Below, piece after piece: positions 1 through 8,284 of a DNA stretch of 64,000 nt (the stretch's first letter is position 1; each line of letters opens with the position of its first letter). The stretch is from Bacteroidota bacterium (GTDB lineage Bacteria > Bacteroidota > Bacteroidia > AKYH767-A > OLB10), in assembly GCA_016717725.1 (NCBI GenBank), contig JADKFA010000011.1, forward strand, positions 94,033 to 158,032, in the 5' to 3' direction. The notes beneath the pieces were generated by a model. That model was given only the letters and a program-made list of their open reading frames with translations. It did no database searches and was not told the DNA's origin. A program made the translations under genes and the position numbers.

Positions 1-1
1 A

Positions 2-433
2 GGTCTTCAACTTTTTCATTACACTTTTCTGAATCCTGCAGTAGTCATCTTAGCAAAAACAACATATAATATTTTACTGCTTTCTGTACTCGGCTTCATC
101 AATCTATGCGCCTTTTCTCTCTTTTTTAGTCTTTCTATTCATGATTGGGGACAATTTACCATAGGACTTCTCCTCGGAAGTTTTGGATTATCTGCTGTAT
201 TGACATTAGTATCTGGAATTGTATCTAAGGCGCATAATCAAGCAGCTTTAGTTGCCATCTTGGGATTTCCACTACTATTTCCTTTGCTAATAACGATAAT
301 TAAATTTTCTGGGAATGCTATTCTTGGGGTAGAATGGGCGATTAATCTACCCAATTTTAATTTATTAATCGCGTTGAATAGTATCATTGTAGTGCTTTCC
401 TTCCTCCTGTTTCCTTACCTTTGGCGTGATTAA
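2..433 (+). CDS. ccmB: Heme exporter protein CcmB, C-terminal part
   Basis: The reading frame is open from the left edge of the window to the stop at 433, so the N-terminus lies outside; about 143 residues are visible. They are very hydrophobic and form roughly four membrane segments, and they end in the short polar tail YLWRD. CcmB is the membrane subunit of the CcmAB(C) ABC-type complex that releases holo-CcmE during cytochrome c maturation. The identification rests on the hydrophobic profile and on ccmC, ccmD, ccmE and ccmF following on the same strand with almost no gaps. An internal ATG at 200 is not the true start. Confidence 0.88.
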   Translation, partial: GLQLFHYTFLNPAVVILAKTTYNILLLSVLGFINLCAFSLFFSLSIHDWGQFTIGLLLGSFGLSAVLTLVSGIVSKAHNQAALVAILGFPLLFPLLITIIKFSGNAILGVEWAINLPNFNLLIALNSIIVVLSFLLFPYLWRD

Positions 434-456
434 AATTGAATAGTGTGAAATCAAAT

Positions 457-1122
457 ATGGCAAGATCTTGGTGGTGGAAAATTACGGCACTCGTCCTTCT
501 TTTTTATACTTTTTATGAGGGATTCTTAGGTGAGATTCCACGAATGCCTATTCTCAATGAAACGATTCGTAATCTTTATTTTCATGTAACCATGTGGATG
601 GCCATGTTGGTATTGATGATTTGCAATGCATTTTATGGGATTCTATACCTCAATAAATCAGATTTGTACTTTGATTTAGTTGCCGATGAAAGTGGTCGAA
701 TGGCTATGGTTTTTGGAATAGCCGGACTCTTAACGGGAATGGTTTGGGCCAACTATACGTGGGGAGCACCTTGGGTTAATGATCCACAACTTAACGGAAC
801 AGCAGCCTCCTTGTTAATTTATGCTGCCTACTTTATTTTAAGAAATTCAATACCTGACGATTCAAAACGTGCGCGTTTAGCAGCTGTATATGGTATTTTT
901 GCATTTGTGATGATGATTGTTTTCATCATGGTATTACCTAAAATGACCGCTTCACTTCATCCTGGAAAAGGAGGAAATCCTGGATTTAATAAATATGATC
1001 TCGATGCCAATATGCGGATGGTATTTTATCCTGCTGTAATTGCATGGACATTATTAGGTGTTTGGATGATGAGTTTAAGAATTCGTATTCGTAAATTAGA
1101 ATGGAAAAAAGAAGATCAATAA
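457..1122 (+). CDS. ccmC: Cytochrome c maturation protein CcmC
   Basis: This is a membrane protein of about 221 residues with six predicted helices. It carries the heme-handling tryptophan-rich segment (WGAPWVNDP, near residues 101-109) and two conserved histidines, in NLYFHVTMW and in SLHPGKGG. CcmC loads heme onto CcmE at the outer face of the inner membrane. A TTG at 436 would add seven residues; I prefer the ATG at 457 because the product then begins MARSWWWK, the usual form in this phylum. The third tryptophan of the classical WGxxWxWD signature is replaced here (WVND). The gene begins a few bases after ccmB, so it belongs to the same operon. Confidence 0.93.
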   Translation: MARSWWWKITALVLLFYTFYEGFLGEIPRMPILNETIRNLYFHVTMWMAMLVLMICNAFYGILYLNKSDLYFDLVADESGRMAMVFGIAGLLTGMVWANYTWGAPWVNDPQLNGTAASLLIYAAYFILRNSIPDDSKRARLAAVYGIFAFVMMIVFIMVLPKMTASLHPGKGGNPGFNKYDLDANMRMVFYPAVIAWTLLGVWMMSLRIRIRKLEWKKEDQ

Positions 1123-1126
1123 TAAT

Positions 1127-1336
1127 ATGAAAAAATACTTAGTCCTTACCTCCTTCCTTTTGATGAATCTTTCCTCAGCATTCGCTCAAGAGGTGGAAAT
1201 GGCCGATACCATGCGATCAGAAGGAAAAATATATGTAGTAGTTGCCGTTGCTTTTATTTCATTAGCTATACTCAGTTTTTATATGATTCGCATCGAAAGA
1301 AAAGTAACAAAGTTGGAAAAGGAAATGAAAAAGTAA
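1127..1336 (+). CDS. ccmD: CcmD-like small membrane protein
   Basis: A 69-residue protein with a cleavable signal peptide (ending SSAFAQ), then one membrane helix (about residues 34-53) and a charged C-terminal tail (RIERKVTKLEKEMKK). This is the form of CcmD found in Bacteroidota: a single-span protein with a cytoplasmic basic tail that helps release holo-CcmE from the CcmABC complex. Sequence conservation in this family is low, so the call depends mainly on size, topology and its position between ccmC and ccmE. Confidence 0.75.
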   Translation: MKKYLVLTSFLLMNLSSAFAQEVEMADTMRSEGKIYVVVAVAFISLAILSFYMIRIERKVTKLEKEMKK

Positions 1337-1347
1337 AATTACAAGTC

Positions 1348-1767
1348 ATGAAGAAAATTCACATCATAGGTATTATTATAATTGCAATTGCACTTGCTGT
1401 TGTAGTTAGTACCATCAGTAATTCTAGTACCTATGCTCCGTTTAAAACGGCTATCGAAAATGAAGGCAGTACATTTCACGTTGTTGGGAAATTGAATAAG
1501 GAAAAAGAATTGATCTACAATCCAGAAGTGAATGCTAATCTATTTGGATTTTATTTGATCGATAATGAAGGGATAGAGAAAAAAGTTTTATACAACGGAA
1601 GTAAGCCACAAGATTTTGAACGATCAGAACAAATTGTAGTGGTGGGTAAAATGGATGGTGATGAATTTCATGCAAGTCAAATATTAATGAAATGTCCTTC
1701 CAAATACAACGGAAATCAGCAAGACCAATTGAAAGCAGTTTCGGGCGAAACGGAAGCCGCGAGCTAA
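1348..1767 (+). CDS. ccmE: Heme chaperone CcmE, CxxxY variant
   Basis: A 139-residue protein with an N-terminal membrane anchor (about residues 4-23) and a periplasmic beta-barrel domain (residues 40-115). CcmE binds heme covalently and passes it to CcmF. In the classical protein the ligand is the histidine of an HxxxY motif. Here the same place reads CPSKY (C116 to Y120), so a cysteine replaces the heme-binding histidine and the tyrosine is kept. CxxxY forms of CcmE are known from some sulfate reducers and archaea. A polar tail of about 19 residues follows the motif. Confidence 0.92.
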   Translation: MKKIHIIGIIIIAIALAVVVSTISNSSTYAPFKTAIENEGSTFHVVGKLNKEKELIYNPEVNANLFGFYLIDNEGIEKKVLYNGSKPQDFERSEQIVVVGKMDGDEFHASQILMKCPSKYNGNQQDQLKAVSGETEAAS

Positions 1768-1785
1768 AATAAACAAAGAAAAATA

Positions 1786-4212
1786 ATGGAAATTCAATAC
1801 CAAGGTGAACATCTTGGATTCGGTGTACTTGGTAATATTTTAATCATTTTATCCTTTACTGCAGCACTCTTATCCGCCATTTCATATTATTTTTCATTTA
1901 AGCAAAAATCAGAATTATCAAATTCATGGAATCCTCTTGCACGCATTAGCTTTGGTGTACATGCCGTTTCTGTATTCGGAATTGTTTTCTTAATTTATTA
2001 TTTAATACACGGACATTTTTTCGAATATTACTATATCTGGCAGCATTCCAATTCCGTTTTGCCTATGAAATATATGTGGGCTTGTTTATGGGAAGGTCAG
2101 GAAGGTAGTTTTTTGATTTGGACTTTTTGGCATGTTGTTTTATCCTTTTTCATCATAAAAAAAGCAGGAACATGGGAAGCTCCCGTCATGTTCACGATGA
2201 TGATTATTCAAACTTTTTTGGCTTCAATGTTATTAGGATTGGAATTTAATGGAATTAAAATTGGATCCAATCCATTCATTCTTTTACGTAACCATGCCGA
2301 TTTTGCTAATCTGCCTTTTATACAAATGGCCGATTATTTAAGTAAAATAAAAGATGGAAGAGGATTAAATCCATTGCTTCAAAATTATTGGATGGTGATT
2401 CACCCTCCTACCCTATTTTTGGGTTTTGCAGCCACTGCTATTCCTTTTGCTTATGCAGTTGGGGGTATGTTGACGGGAAGAGTGAAAGAATGGGTGAAGC
2501 CTGCACTTCCTTGGTCTTTATTTGGCATTTTAATTTTAGGTACTGGAGTTTTGATGGGTGGTGCTTGGGCTTACGAAGCTTTAAGTTTTGGTGGTTTTTG
2601 GGCATGGGATCCTGTAGAAAATGCTAGTTTGGTTCCATGGTTAGTGTTAGTGGGTGCTACTCATGTCATGATTATTTTTAATAAAAATGGTACTTCATTA
2701 CATAGTTCTTATATTCTTTGTACACTTTCTTTTATCCTCGTATTGTATTCAACTTTTTTAACCCGAAGTGGAATTTTAGGTGATACTTCCGTTCACGCCT
2801 TTACTGATTTAGGAATGAAAGGACAATTGTTGATTTATATGGTTTTCTTTTTCGCTTTGGCTATTTTTCTTAGTATCAAAAACCGCAAACTGCTTTCCAC
2901 TCGTTCAGAAGAAGACCCAGTAAGCAGTCGCGAATTCTGGATGTTTATGGGGATGTTGATCTTGGTAATCTCAGCCATTCAAATCAGTATTACTACTTCT
3001 ATTCCTGTAATTAATAAACTGTTCAATTTGAAAATGGCTCCTCCAGCCGATGCTATTGATTTTTACAACTCCTGGCAAATTCCTTTGGCTGCAGTAATTG
3101 CTTTACTGATGTCGGTTGGACTCTATTTTAAATGGAAGCAAACTGACATGAAGAGCATGGCAAAAAAACTTTTACTTTCTTTTATTGTTTCGTTGCTCAT
3201 TACCATCGGAGTGCATTATTATTTTCAATTCGACCGCATACAGTTAGTATTGTTGTTATTTACTTCAACATGGGCATTCACAGCAAACCTCGACTATTTC
3301 ATTCGTGTACTCAAAGGGAATATTGCGAAATCAGGAGCCAGCATTGCTCATATGGGAATCGCATTTATTTTATTAGGTTCCTTAATCGCAAACAGTGAAA
3401 AAACGGTAATTAGTCAGAATCGTTTAAATGTAGATTTAGGAAAAGATTTCCCCAACAATGAAAATATATTATTGTACAAAGGGGACACATTACCGATGGG
3501 TGAGTATTATGTGACTTATAAAGATAAAATCAAAGAAGGGATTCATATTCGTTATGAAGTGGAATACTTGAAAGCGGATCACAGCACGGGACAATTTCAA
3601 AAGCAATTTAGTCTTTTTCCATTTGTTCAGTTAAATGATCGGATGGGCAATGTAAGCGAACCCAGCACGCAACATTTCATCAATAGAGATATTTATACTC
3701 ATGTTACCTATGCGGAGTTAGATGATAAAGAAGTTGAAAAAAAGACGAATGAAGGATATAAGCCTGGAAAAAAATATCAATTAAGCATTGGCGATACGAT
3801 TACAACGAGCAATAGCTTGGTGGTATTACAAAGTTTAAATAAAGATGTAGACAAGGACCTTCTCATGCTTTTAGAATCCGATTTAGTAGTAGCGGCGAAC
3901 ATTTTAGTGATGGATGTAAACAAAAAGATGCACCAAGCAAATCCTGTATTTATTTTAAGAGGAAGTGAAGCTTTTAATCGACCAGTTGAAATTACAGAGT
4001 TAGGATTACGTTTTGCTTTTATTAAAATTATTCCTGAAGAAAATAAATTTGAAATTGAAGTATCCGAAAAGGAAGGTAACTCACGAGAATTTATCATTAT
4101 GAAGGCAATTATTTTCCCCTATATCAATATACTTTGGGTAGGTTGTTTATTGATGATTATTGGAACTTGGATTGCTATCATCAAAAGAATTAAAAAGCTT
4201 CGTACTGCTTAG
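1786..4212 (+). CDS. ccmF: Cytochrome c heme lyase subunit CcmF
   Basis: An 808-residue multi-span membrane protein that transfers heme from CcmE to apocytochrome c. The WWD domain is clear (GGFWAWDPVENAS, about residues 269-281), with the flanking conserved histidine in HPPTLF (H206). A large soluble periplasmic region occupies about residues 545-775 before the final membrane helix. The size is at the upper end for CcmF, as is usual in Bacteroidota. It is the last ccm gene visible in the operon. No CcmG/CcmH genes follow; the next gene is unrelated. Confidence 0.96.
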   Translation: MEIQYQGEHLGFGVLGNILIILSFTAALLSAISYYFSFKQKSELSNSWNPLARISFGVHAVSVFGIVFLIYYLIHGHFFEYYYIWQHSNSVLPMKYMWACLWEGQEGSFLIWTFWHVVLSFFIIKKAGTWEAPVMFTMMIIQTFLASMLLGLEFNGIKIGSNPFILLRNHADFANLPFIQMADYLSKIKDGRGLNPLLQNYWMVIHPPTLFLGFAATAIPFAYAVGGMLTGRVKEWVKPALPWSLFGILILGTGVLMGGAWAYEALSFGGFWAWDPVENASLVPWLVLVGATHVMIIFNKNGTSLHSSYILCTLSFILVLYSTFLTRSGILGDTSVHAFTDLGMKGQLLIYMVFFFALAIFLSIKNRKLLSTRSEEDPVSSREFWMFMGMLILVISAIQISITTSIPVINKLFNLKMAPPADAIDFYNSWQIPLAAVIALLMSVGLYFKWKQTDMKSMAKKLLLSFIVSLLITIGVHYYFQFDRIQLVLLLFTSTWAFTANLDYFIRVLKGNIAKSGASIAHMGIAFILLGSLIANSEKTVISQNRLNVDLGKDFPNNENILLYKGDTLPMGEYYVTYKDKIKEGIHIRYEVEYLKADHSTGQFQKQFSLFPFVQLNDRMGNVSEPSTQHFINRDIYTHVTYAELDDKEVEKKTNEGYKPGKKYQLSIGDTITTSNSLVVLQSLNKDVDKDLLMLLESDLVVAANILVMDVNKKMHQANPVFILRGSEAFNRPVEITELGLRFAFIKIIPEENKFEIEVSEKEGNSREFIIMKAIIFPYINILWVGCLLMIIGTWIAIIKRIKKLRTA

Positions 4213-4222
4213 CATCACTACT

Positions 4223-4987
4223 ATGATTTTGAAATTTGGTATAGTTGGATCCGGAAATCTTGCCTCACATTTGGCGAAGAGAATGACGGAATGCGGTTAT
4301 TCCATTGACTTTATTCATAGTCGCAACCAAAAAACAGGACGAACCATTTCGAAGGCATGTAAAAGCAGATTTGTTACTGAACTTCCTGTTGCAGATGCTC
4401 GTTCTTTCTTATTATTTATTTGCACCAACGATACATCCATTCAAGGATTATTTAAGGAATATGAAAGTAAAGGTTATTACTTGATACATTGCAGTGGTAT
4501 GCTTCCATTATTAAAAAGCAAGAAAACCTTAACTGGTGTATTTTATCCAGTACAAACATTTGCTAGCAAATTGGAAGTAGATTGGAGTAAAATTACCATT
4601 TGTGTAGAATCCAAAAACTCTAAATTAGAAAAACTCTTGAAGATACTGGCAAAAAAGCTATCAGGAAAAGTTATGCTTTTGTCAAGTAAAAAACGAGCAC
4701 ATTTACATTTAGCAGCCGTTTTCGCCAATAATTTTGTGAATGCGAATTATACCATGGCTATGGATTTATTAAAATCACAACATATACCCTATTCCTTATT
4801 GGAAGGTTTGATTTTACAAACAGCAAAAAATGCCACCAAGCTAAAACCAATGGAAGTGCAAACAGGTCCAGCCAAGCGTCATGATATGCAAACTATCAAA
4901 GCACATAAGCTTCTTTTAAAAGGCAAGCTGAAAGAGCGAAAGATGTATGATTTGATGACGGCTTATTTGTTGGGAAGGAAAGGTTAA
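4223..4987 (+). CDS. Rossmann-like and DUF2520 domain protein
   Basis: About 254 residues. The N-terminus is a dinucleotide-binding fold with the glycine motif GIVGSGNLASHL (residues 6-17), and the C-terminal half is all-helical (DUF2520). The architecture resembles ketopantoate reductase/6-phosphogluconate dehydrogenase-type enzymes, but the substrate of this family is not known to me. An upstream ATG at 4160 lies inside ccmF; the ATG at 4223 puts the Rossmann motif at the very N-terminus, as is normal, and leaves a 10-base gap after ccmF. Confidence 0.82.
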   Translation: MILKFGIVGSGNLASHLAKRMTECGYSIDFIHSRNQKTGRTISKACKSRFVTELPVADARSFLLFICTNDTSIQGLFKEYESKGYYLIHCSGMLPLLKSKKTLTGVFYPVQTFASKLEVDWSKITICVESKNSKLEKLLKILAKKLSGKVMLLSSKKRAHLHLAAVFANNFVNANYTMAMDLLKSQHIPYSLLEGLILQTAKNATKLKPMEVQTGPAKRHDMQTIKAHKLLLKGKLKERKMYDLMTAYLLGRKG

Positions 4988-5040
4988 ATGTTGGATGTTA
5001 GACTTTAGATTTTAGATTTTAGATTTTTAAAATTGTTTAA
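4988..5040. repeat. Copy of the ATGTTGGATGTTAG dispersed repeat
   Basis: Just after the DUF2520 gene the sequence reads ATGTTGGATGTTAG and then a short run of TTTTAGA units. Related copies occur at 5592-5622, 32331-32363 and 56972-57023. It lies between two genes and encodes nothing. Confidence 0.6.
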
Positions 5041-5175
5041 CCTTAAATTTCAATTTTCAAGTTTCGGGCTCGCTTTCGTTATGAAATCCCATGAAAACAA
5101 AATTCGCAATTTCAAAATATCTTTTCTATGGAACAAACCATGGACCTTAAATTTCCCTTTTCTTCAAAGGAATTT

Positions 5176-5445
5176 TTATTTGCCTTTTATCTTTCCAATA
5201 TAAACCTTTCTTACAATGATTACAAGTCCAATAATATTTAAAATGATCCAAACATTATATGAAAAATAAATTAGGATTTCTGTTGAATTCATACTTGCTA
5301 AACTCCAATACTCTCCTTTGCTTTTGTCATAATTGTCATCATAACCCATAAGTAAGAGTCCAAAAAGTATAAAAACGAAAATGTCCGCTAAGACAAATGC
5401 AAACAAGTTTTTAATTGAAAAGAAACGAGTTTTTGTTTTAATCAT
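5176..5445 (-). CDS. Small two-span membrane protein, unknown
   Basis: An 89-residue protein with two hydrophobic helices (about residues 12-33 and 57-78) separated by a polar, tyrosine-rich loop, and a basic C-terminal tail. I recognise no family. It stands alone between two stretches of intergenic repeat and could be a lineage-specific gene. The frame has plausible topology but no other support. Confidence 0.45.
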   Translation of the reverse strand: MIKTKTRFFSIKNLFAFVLADIFVFILFGLLLMGYDDNYDKSKGEYWSLASMNSTEILIYFSYNVWIILNIIGLVIIVRKVYIGKIKGK

Positions 5446-5591
5446 TTTTCTTCCATATTGCGTTAGATAATTCTGAATATAATTCGAAAGCTGCTCTATA
5501 AAAACTCACTTTAATTTGATAAGGGTTGATTACTAAACTTGAAAGTTAGTTATTAATTGTGGTGATGTCAAAATAGTGCACAAATAACTTC

Positions 5592-5622
5592 TAATGTCTA
5601 ACATCTAACATCTAATATCCAA
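5592..5622. repeat. Copy of the ATGTTGGATGTTAG dispersed repeat, opposite orientation
   Basis: The sequence TCTAACATCTAACATC is the reverse-complement form of the repeat seen at 4988. It ends directly at the stop codon of the UPF0316 gene. Confidence 0.55.
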
Positions 5623-6222
5623 CTACTTCCCTACTCCCATCGGAAAAACATTCCTAAGGTGATCGAGGCGGCTGGATGTTGATCTAGGAAAAACACCATG
5701 ACTCACAGTTCGAATATCTTCAATGGAATAGAAGGCATTAGGATTATGTTGTTCGATCAATTTCCTTACTTCTAAAATATCTTTTCTTTTAACCACAGTA
5801 AGAATTACTTTCACTGGACCTTTTGCTCCTGTTGCGTCCATGATAGTAATACCGAAATTTTGATTCGCTAGAGCTACGATTAATTCATCGGAATGACGTT
5901 GTGTGATAATGCGCATTACTTGTAATCCTAGTGCGAGACGCTCTTCAATTTTTATTCCGACAAATATCCCCATTGAATAACCCGTGGCATAGGCCAAAAA
6001 GCAAACTGGATTTTGCAAATTTTTCATGATTTGAGAAATGGCTAACAGCCAAATCAAAACTTCAACAAATCCTAGAAAAGGTACGATGTACTTGATCGAT
6101 TTACTCAAGAAAATATTTCTTAAGGTTGCCAAAGTAACGTCGCTCATCCTTGCTAAAAAAATCAAGAAGGGCAACACTCCCCATTGCCATAAATCGGATG
6201 ACATAAATTCACTACTAAACAT
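5623..6222 (-). CDS. UPF0316 / DUF2179 membrane protein
   Basis: A 199-residue protein with three membrane helices in the first 95 residues, including the DVTLATLRNIFLSK motif of the family, and a C-terminal DUF2179 domain (about residues 105-185) with a ferredoxin-like pattern. The family (YebE/YitT-related in the soluble domain) has no settled function; the DUF2179 domain is thought to bind a small ligand. Its start overlaps the end of the sirtuin gene by 8 bases, so the two are probably co-transcribed. Confidence 0.82.
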   Translation of the reverse strand: MFSSEFMSSDLWQWGVLPFLIFLARMSDVTLATLRNIFLSKSIKYIVPFLGFVEVLIWLLAISQIMKNLQNPVCFLAYATGYSMGIFVGIKIEERLALGLQVMRIITQRHSDELIVALANQNFGITIMDATGAKGPVKVILTVVKRKDILEVRKLIEQHNPNAFYSIEDIRTVSHGVFPRSTSSRLDHLRNVFPMGVGK

Positions 6223-6907
6223 ATGCTTTCAATAATTTTTTTACAAGTTGAGGAACTCCGTAAGCCGCATTTTCAGCAACTACTGTGAAATGGGTTGGTA
6301 ATTCGTCGGCATTAGCATTAGGATCAATTAGAATTGTCATGGTATGCTCAGGGGTAAATTGCAGTAAACTTGCTGCTGGATAAACGGCTAATGAAGTACC
6401 AATAACGAGGAAGATGTCCGCCTTCTCAGTTATTTCAATGGCTTTATCCATCATGGGTACACTTTCACCAAACCAAACGATATGTGGTCGAAGTTGACTT
6501 CCCCGTTCGCATTTGTCACCAAGAAGTATACTATCGCCTTCCATTTGATAAATCAAGGATGGATTTAAGGAACTTCTAGATTTCATGATCTCACCATGCA
6601 GATGAACTACCTGTGAAGACCCAGCACGCTCGTGTAAATCATCAATATTTTGCGTGATAACAACTACTTCAAATCCTTTTTCCAATTCAACCAAGGAGAG
6701 ATGTGCTGCGTTGGGTTTTGCCGAGATGACTTGCTTCCTTCGTTGGTTATAGAATTCCAGTACTAATTCTGGATTCTTATACCATGCATGAGGGGTTGCG
6801 ACGTCTTCTACTGCATAATTTTCCCAAAGTCCACCACTATCCCTAAATGTTTTTATCCCGCTTTCTGCGGAGATCCCAGCACCCGTAAATACTACCAATC
6901 GCTTCAC
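6215..6907 (-). CDS. cobB: NAD-dependent protein deacylase (class III sirtuin)
   Basis: A 230-residue Sir2 enzyme that removes acyl groups from lysine using NAD. Visible motifs are GAGISAESGI (residues 9-18), QNIDDLH (86-92) and the catalytic histidine H104 in HLHG. The Y53-x-x-R56 pair marks the class that prefers succinyl and malonyl groups (SIRT5-like). The four zinc cysteines of typical CobB are absent, since only one cysteine is present in the whole region, which is a feature I recall in Bacteroidota members. It overlaps the downstream UPF0316 gene. Confidence 0.9.
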   Translation of the reverse strand: MKRLVVFTGAGISAESGIKTFRDSGGLWENYAVEDVATPHAWYKNPELVLEFYNQRRKQVISAKPNAAHLSLVELEKGFEVVVITQNIDDLHERAGSSQVVHLHGEIMKSRSSLNPSLIYQMEGDSILLGDKCERGSQLRPHIVWFGESVPMMDKAIEITEKADIFLVIGTSLAVYPAASLLQFTPEHTMTILIDPNANADELPTHFTVVAENAAYGVPQLVKKLLKAYV

Positions 6908-6980
6908 TTAGCAAAATTCGATATAATACGAGTGTGTTTGCATGATAAGTTAAAAAAATATTAACGTGTCATCGTTAACA

Positions 6981-7934
6981 TCAAAGAATAACCGCATCTT
7001 CAGGAAATGAAAATCCACTTAACAACTCATGTGTTTTCATTCTCTTTTTACCTGGGACCTGTATTTCCAACACATTGATAAATCCATCGGAAGCACTAAT
7101 CTTTAGCATTTTCTTCCCGTCAGTAATAAGCTCATGTGTTAAAACAGTACCTGCTGGCTCAGGGGAAGCCTTCAAAATTTTAATTGATATGACTTGCTCT
7201 TCCGGCATCTTCATATCAAAATAAGCCCCAGGAAAAGGACTCAGTCCACGAATTTGATTATGCAAGACCTGAATTGACTTACTAAAATCCAACCTGCCAT
7301 CTTCCTTATAAATTTTAGGTGCTTCAATAATTTTTTCTCCAGCATCCAAAAAACTTTGTTGACTTTGTTCCACTACCTGATCATTCTCGATAGCTTTTAC
7401 CGTTTGAAGAACTAAATCAGCACCTACAACCTTCATTCGATCGTGCAATTCACCCGCATTTTCATTTTCACCTATCGGAATTTCTTTACGGAAAATAATA
7501 TTTCCAGTATCAATTTCATGTTTCAGAAAAAAAGTGGTGAGGCCCGTTACTTTTTCCCCATTCATAATGGCTCTATTGATTGGTGCAGCTCCTCTGTATT
7601 GAGGTAATAAAGAGGCATGCAAGTTAAAAGTTCCTAAAGGAGGCATGCTCCAAAGTGCTTCAGGCATCATTCTAAACGCAACGACAATTTGTAAATCGGC
7701 ATTTAGTTTTTTTACTTCCTCTAAAAATTGCGGATCATTCATTTTAACTGGTTGCAACACGTTTAATCCTTTCGATACCGCATAATCTTTCACAGCAGAA
7801 GTCGTTAATTTTTGACCACGCCCGGCAGGTTTATCGCATGCCGTAATTACGACCACTACATTGTATCCATTCTCCACTAAAATTCGTAGTGAATCGACTG
7901 CAAACTCTGGGGTGCCTAAAAAAATTATTCTCAT
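6981..7934 (-). CDS. fmt: Methionyl-tRNA formyltransferase
   Basis: A full-length, 317-residue enzyme that formylates initiator Met-tRNA. The formyltransferase domain carries GTPEFAV near the start and the catalytic HASLLPQYRGAAP block (about residues 108-120), with the downstream aspartate in KHEIDTGNI. The C-terminal OB-fold domain follows from about residue 210. Its ATG overlaps the stop codon of the preceding lipoprotein gene by four bases, so the two are translationally coupled. Confidence 0.97.
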   Translation of the reverse strand: MRIIFLGTPEFAVDSLRILVENGYNVVVVITACDKPAGRGQKLTTSAVKDYAVSKGLNVLQPVKMNDPQFLEEVKKLNADLQIVVAFRMMPEALWSMPPLGTFNLHASLLPQYRGAAPINRAIMNGEKVTGLTTFFLKHEIDTGNIIFRKEIPIGENENAGELHDRMKVVGADLVLQTVKAIENDQVVEQSQQSFLDAGEKIIEAPKIYKEDGRLDFSKSIQVLHNQIRGLSPFPGAYFDMKMPEEQVISIKILKASPEPAGTVLTHELITDGKKMLKISASDGFINVLEIQVPGKKRMKTHELLSGFSFPEDAVIL

Positions 7935-8284
7935 TTTCCTTGAACTTTTATATCCAATAAATCAATCTTTTTTCCCTTCATACAAATGCTCATTTGATTC
8001 TTTGAGATTTGATACTTTACAAATACCTTTAAATTATTTTGATAAAAGATGGGATCTAGTTGGATGGGTTCATAGTAGATGGAATCTGCATTCATTAATA
8101 AAAAACCACAAGATTCCAGCTCATGATAGTCTTTCACGATCATGGCTTCATAACCCTCAGGAACTTCAATTACAGGCTCTGTTTCCTCCTGAATAATTGT
8201 ATTTTTTTTCGTTTTGCAAGATGCCACCAACAGGAGCACGAGGCAAAAAGAAATTAATTGTATGCCTTTGATTTTTTTATCCAT
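7931..8284 (-). CDS. Small lipoprotein, unknown
   Basis: About 117 residues. The N-terminus MDKKIKGIQLISFCLVLLL leads to a lipobox (VASC) and then a polar linker of lysines and glutamates, so this is an envelope lipoprotein. The frame continues upstream to 8353, but the ATG at 8284 gives a proper signal peptide. It overlaps the end of the MATE gene by about 31 bases and the start of fmt by four. The mature domain (about 90 residues) is not a family I recognise. Confidence 0.7.
   Translation of the reverse strand: MDKKIKGIQLISFCLVLLLVASCKTKKNTIIQEETEPVIEVPEGYEAMIVKDYHELESCGFLLMNADSIYYEPIQLDPIFYQNNLKVFVKYQISKNQMSICMKGKKIDLLDIKVQGK

Noticed and set aside
2388..2627. A 79-codon frame inside ccmF
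   Set aside because: It lies wholly inside the conserved WWD region of ccmF in another frame and has no family character.
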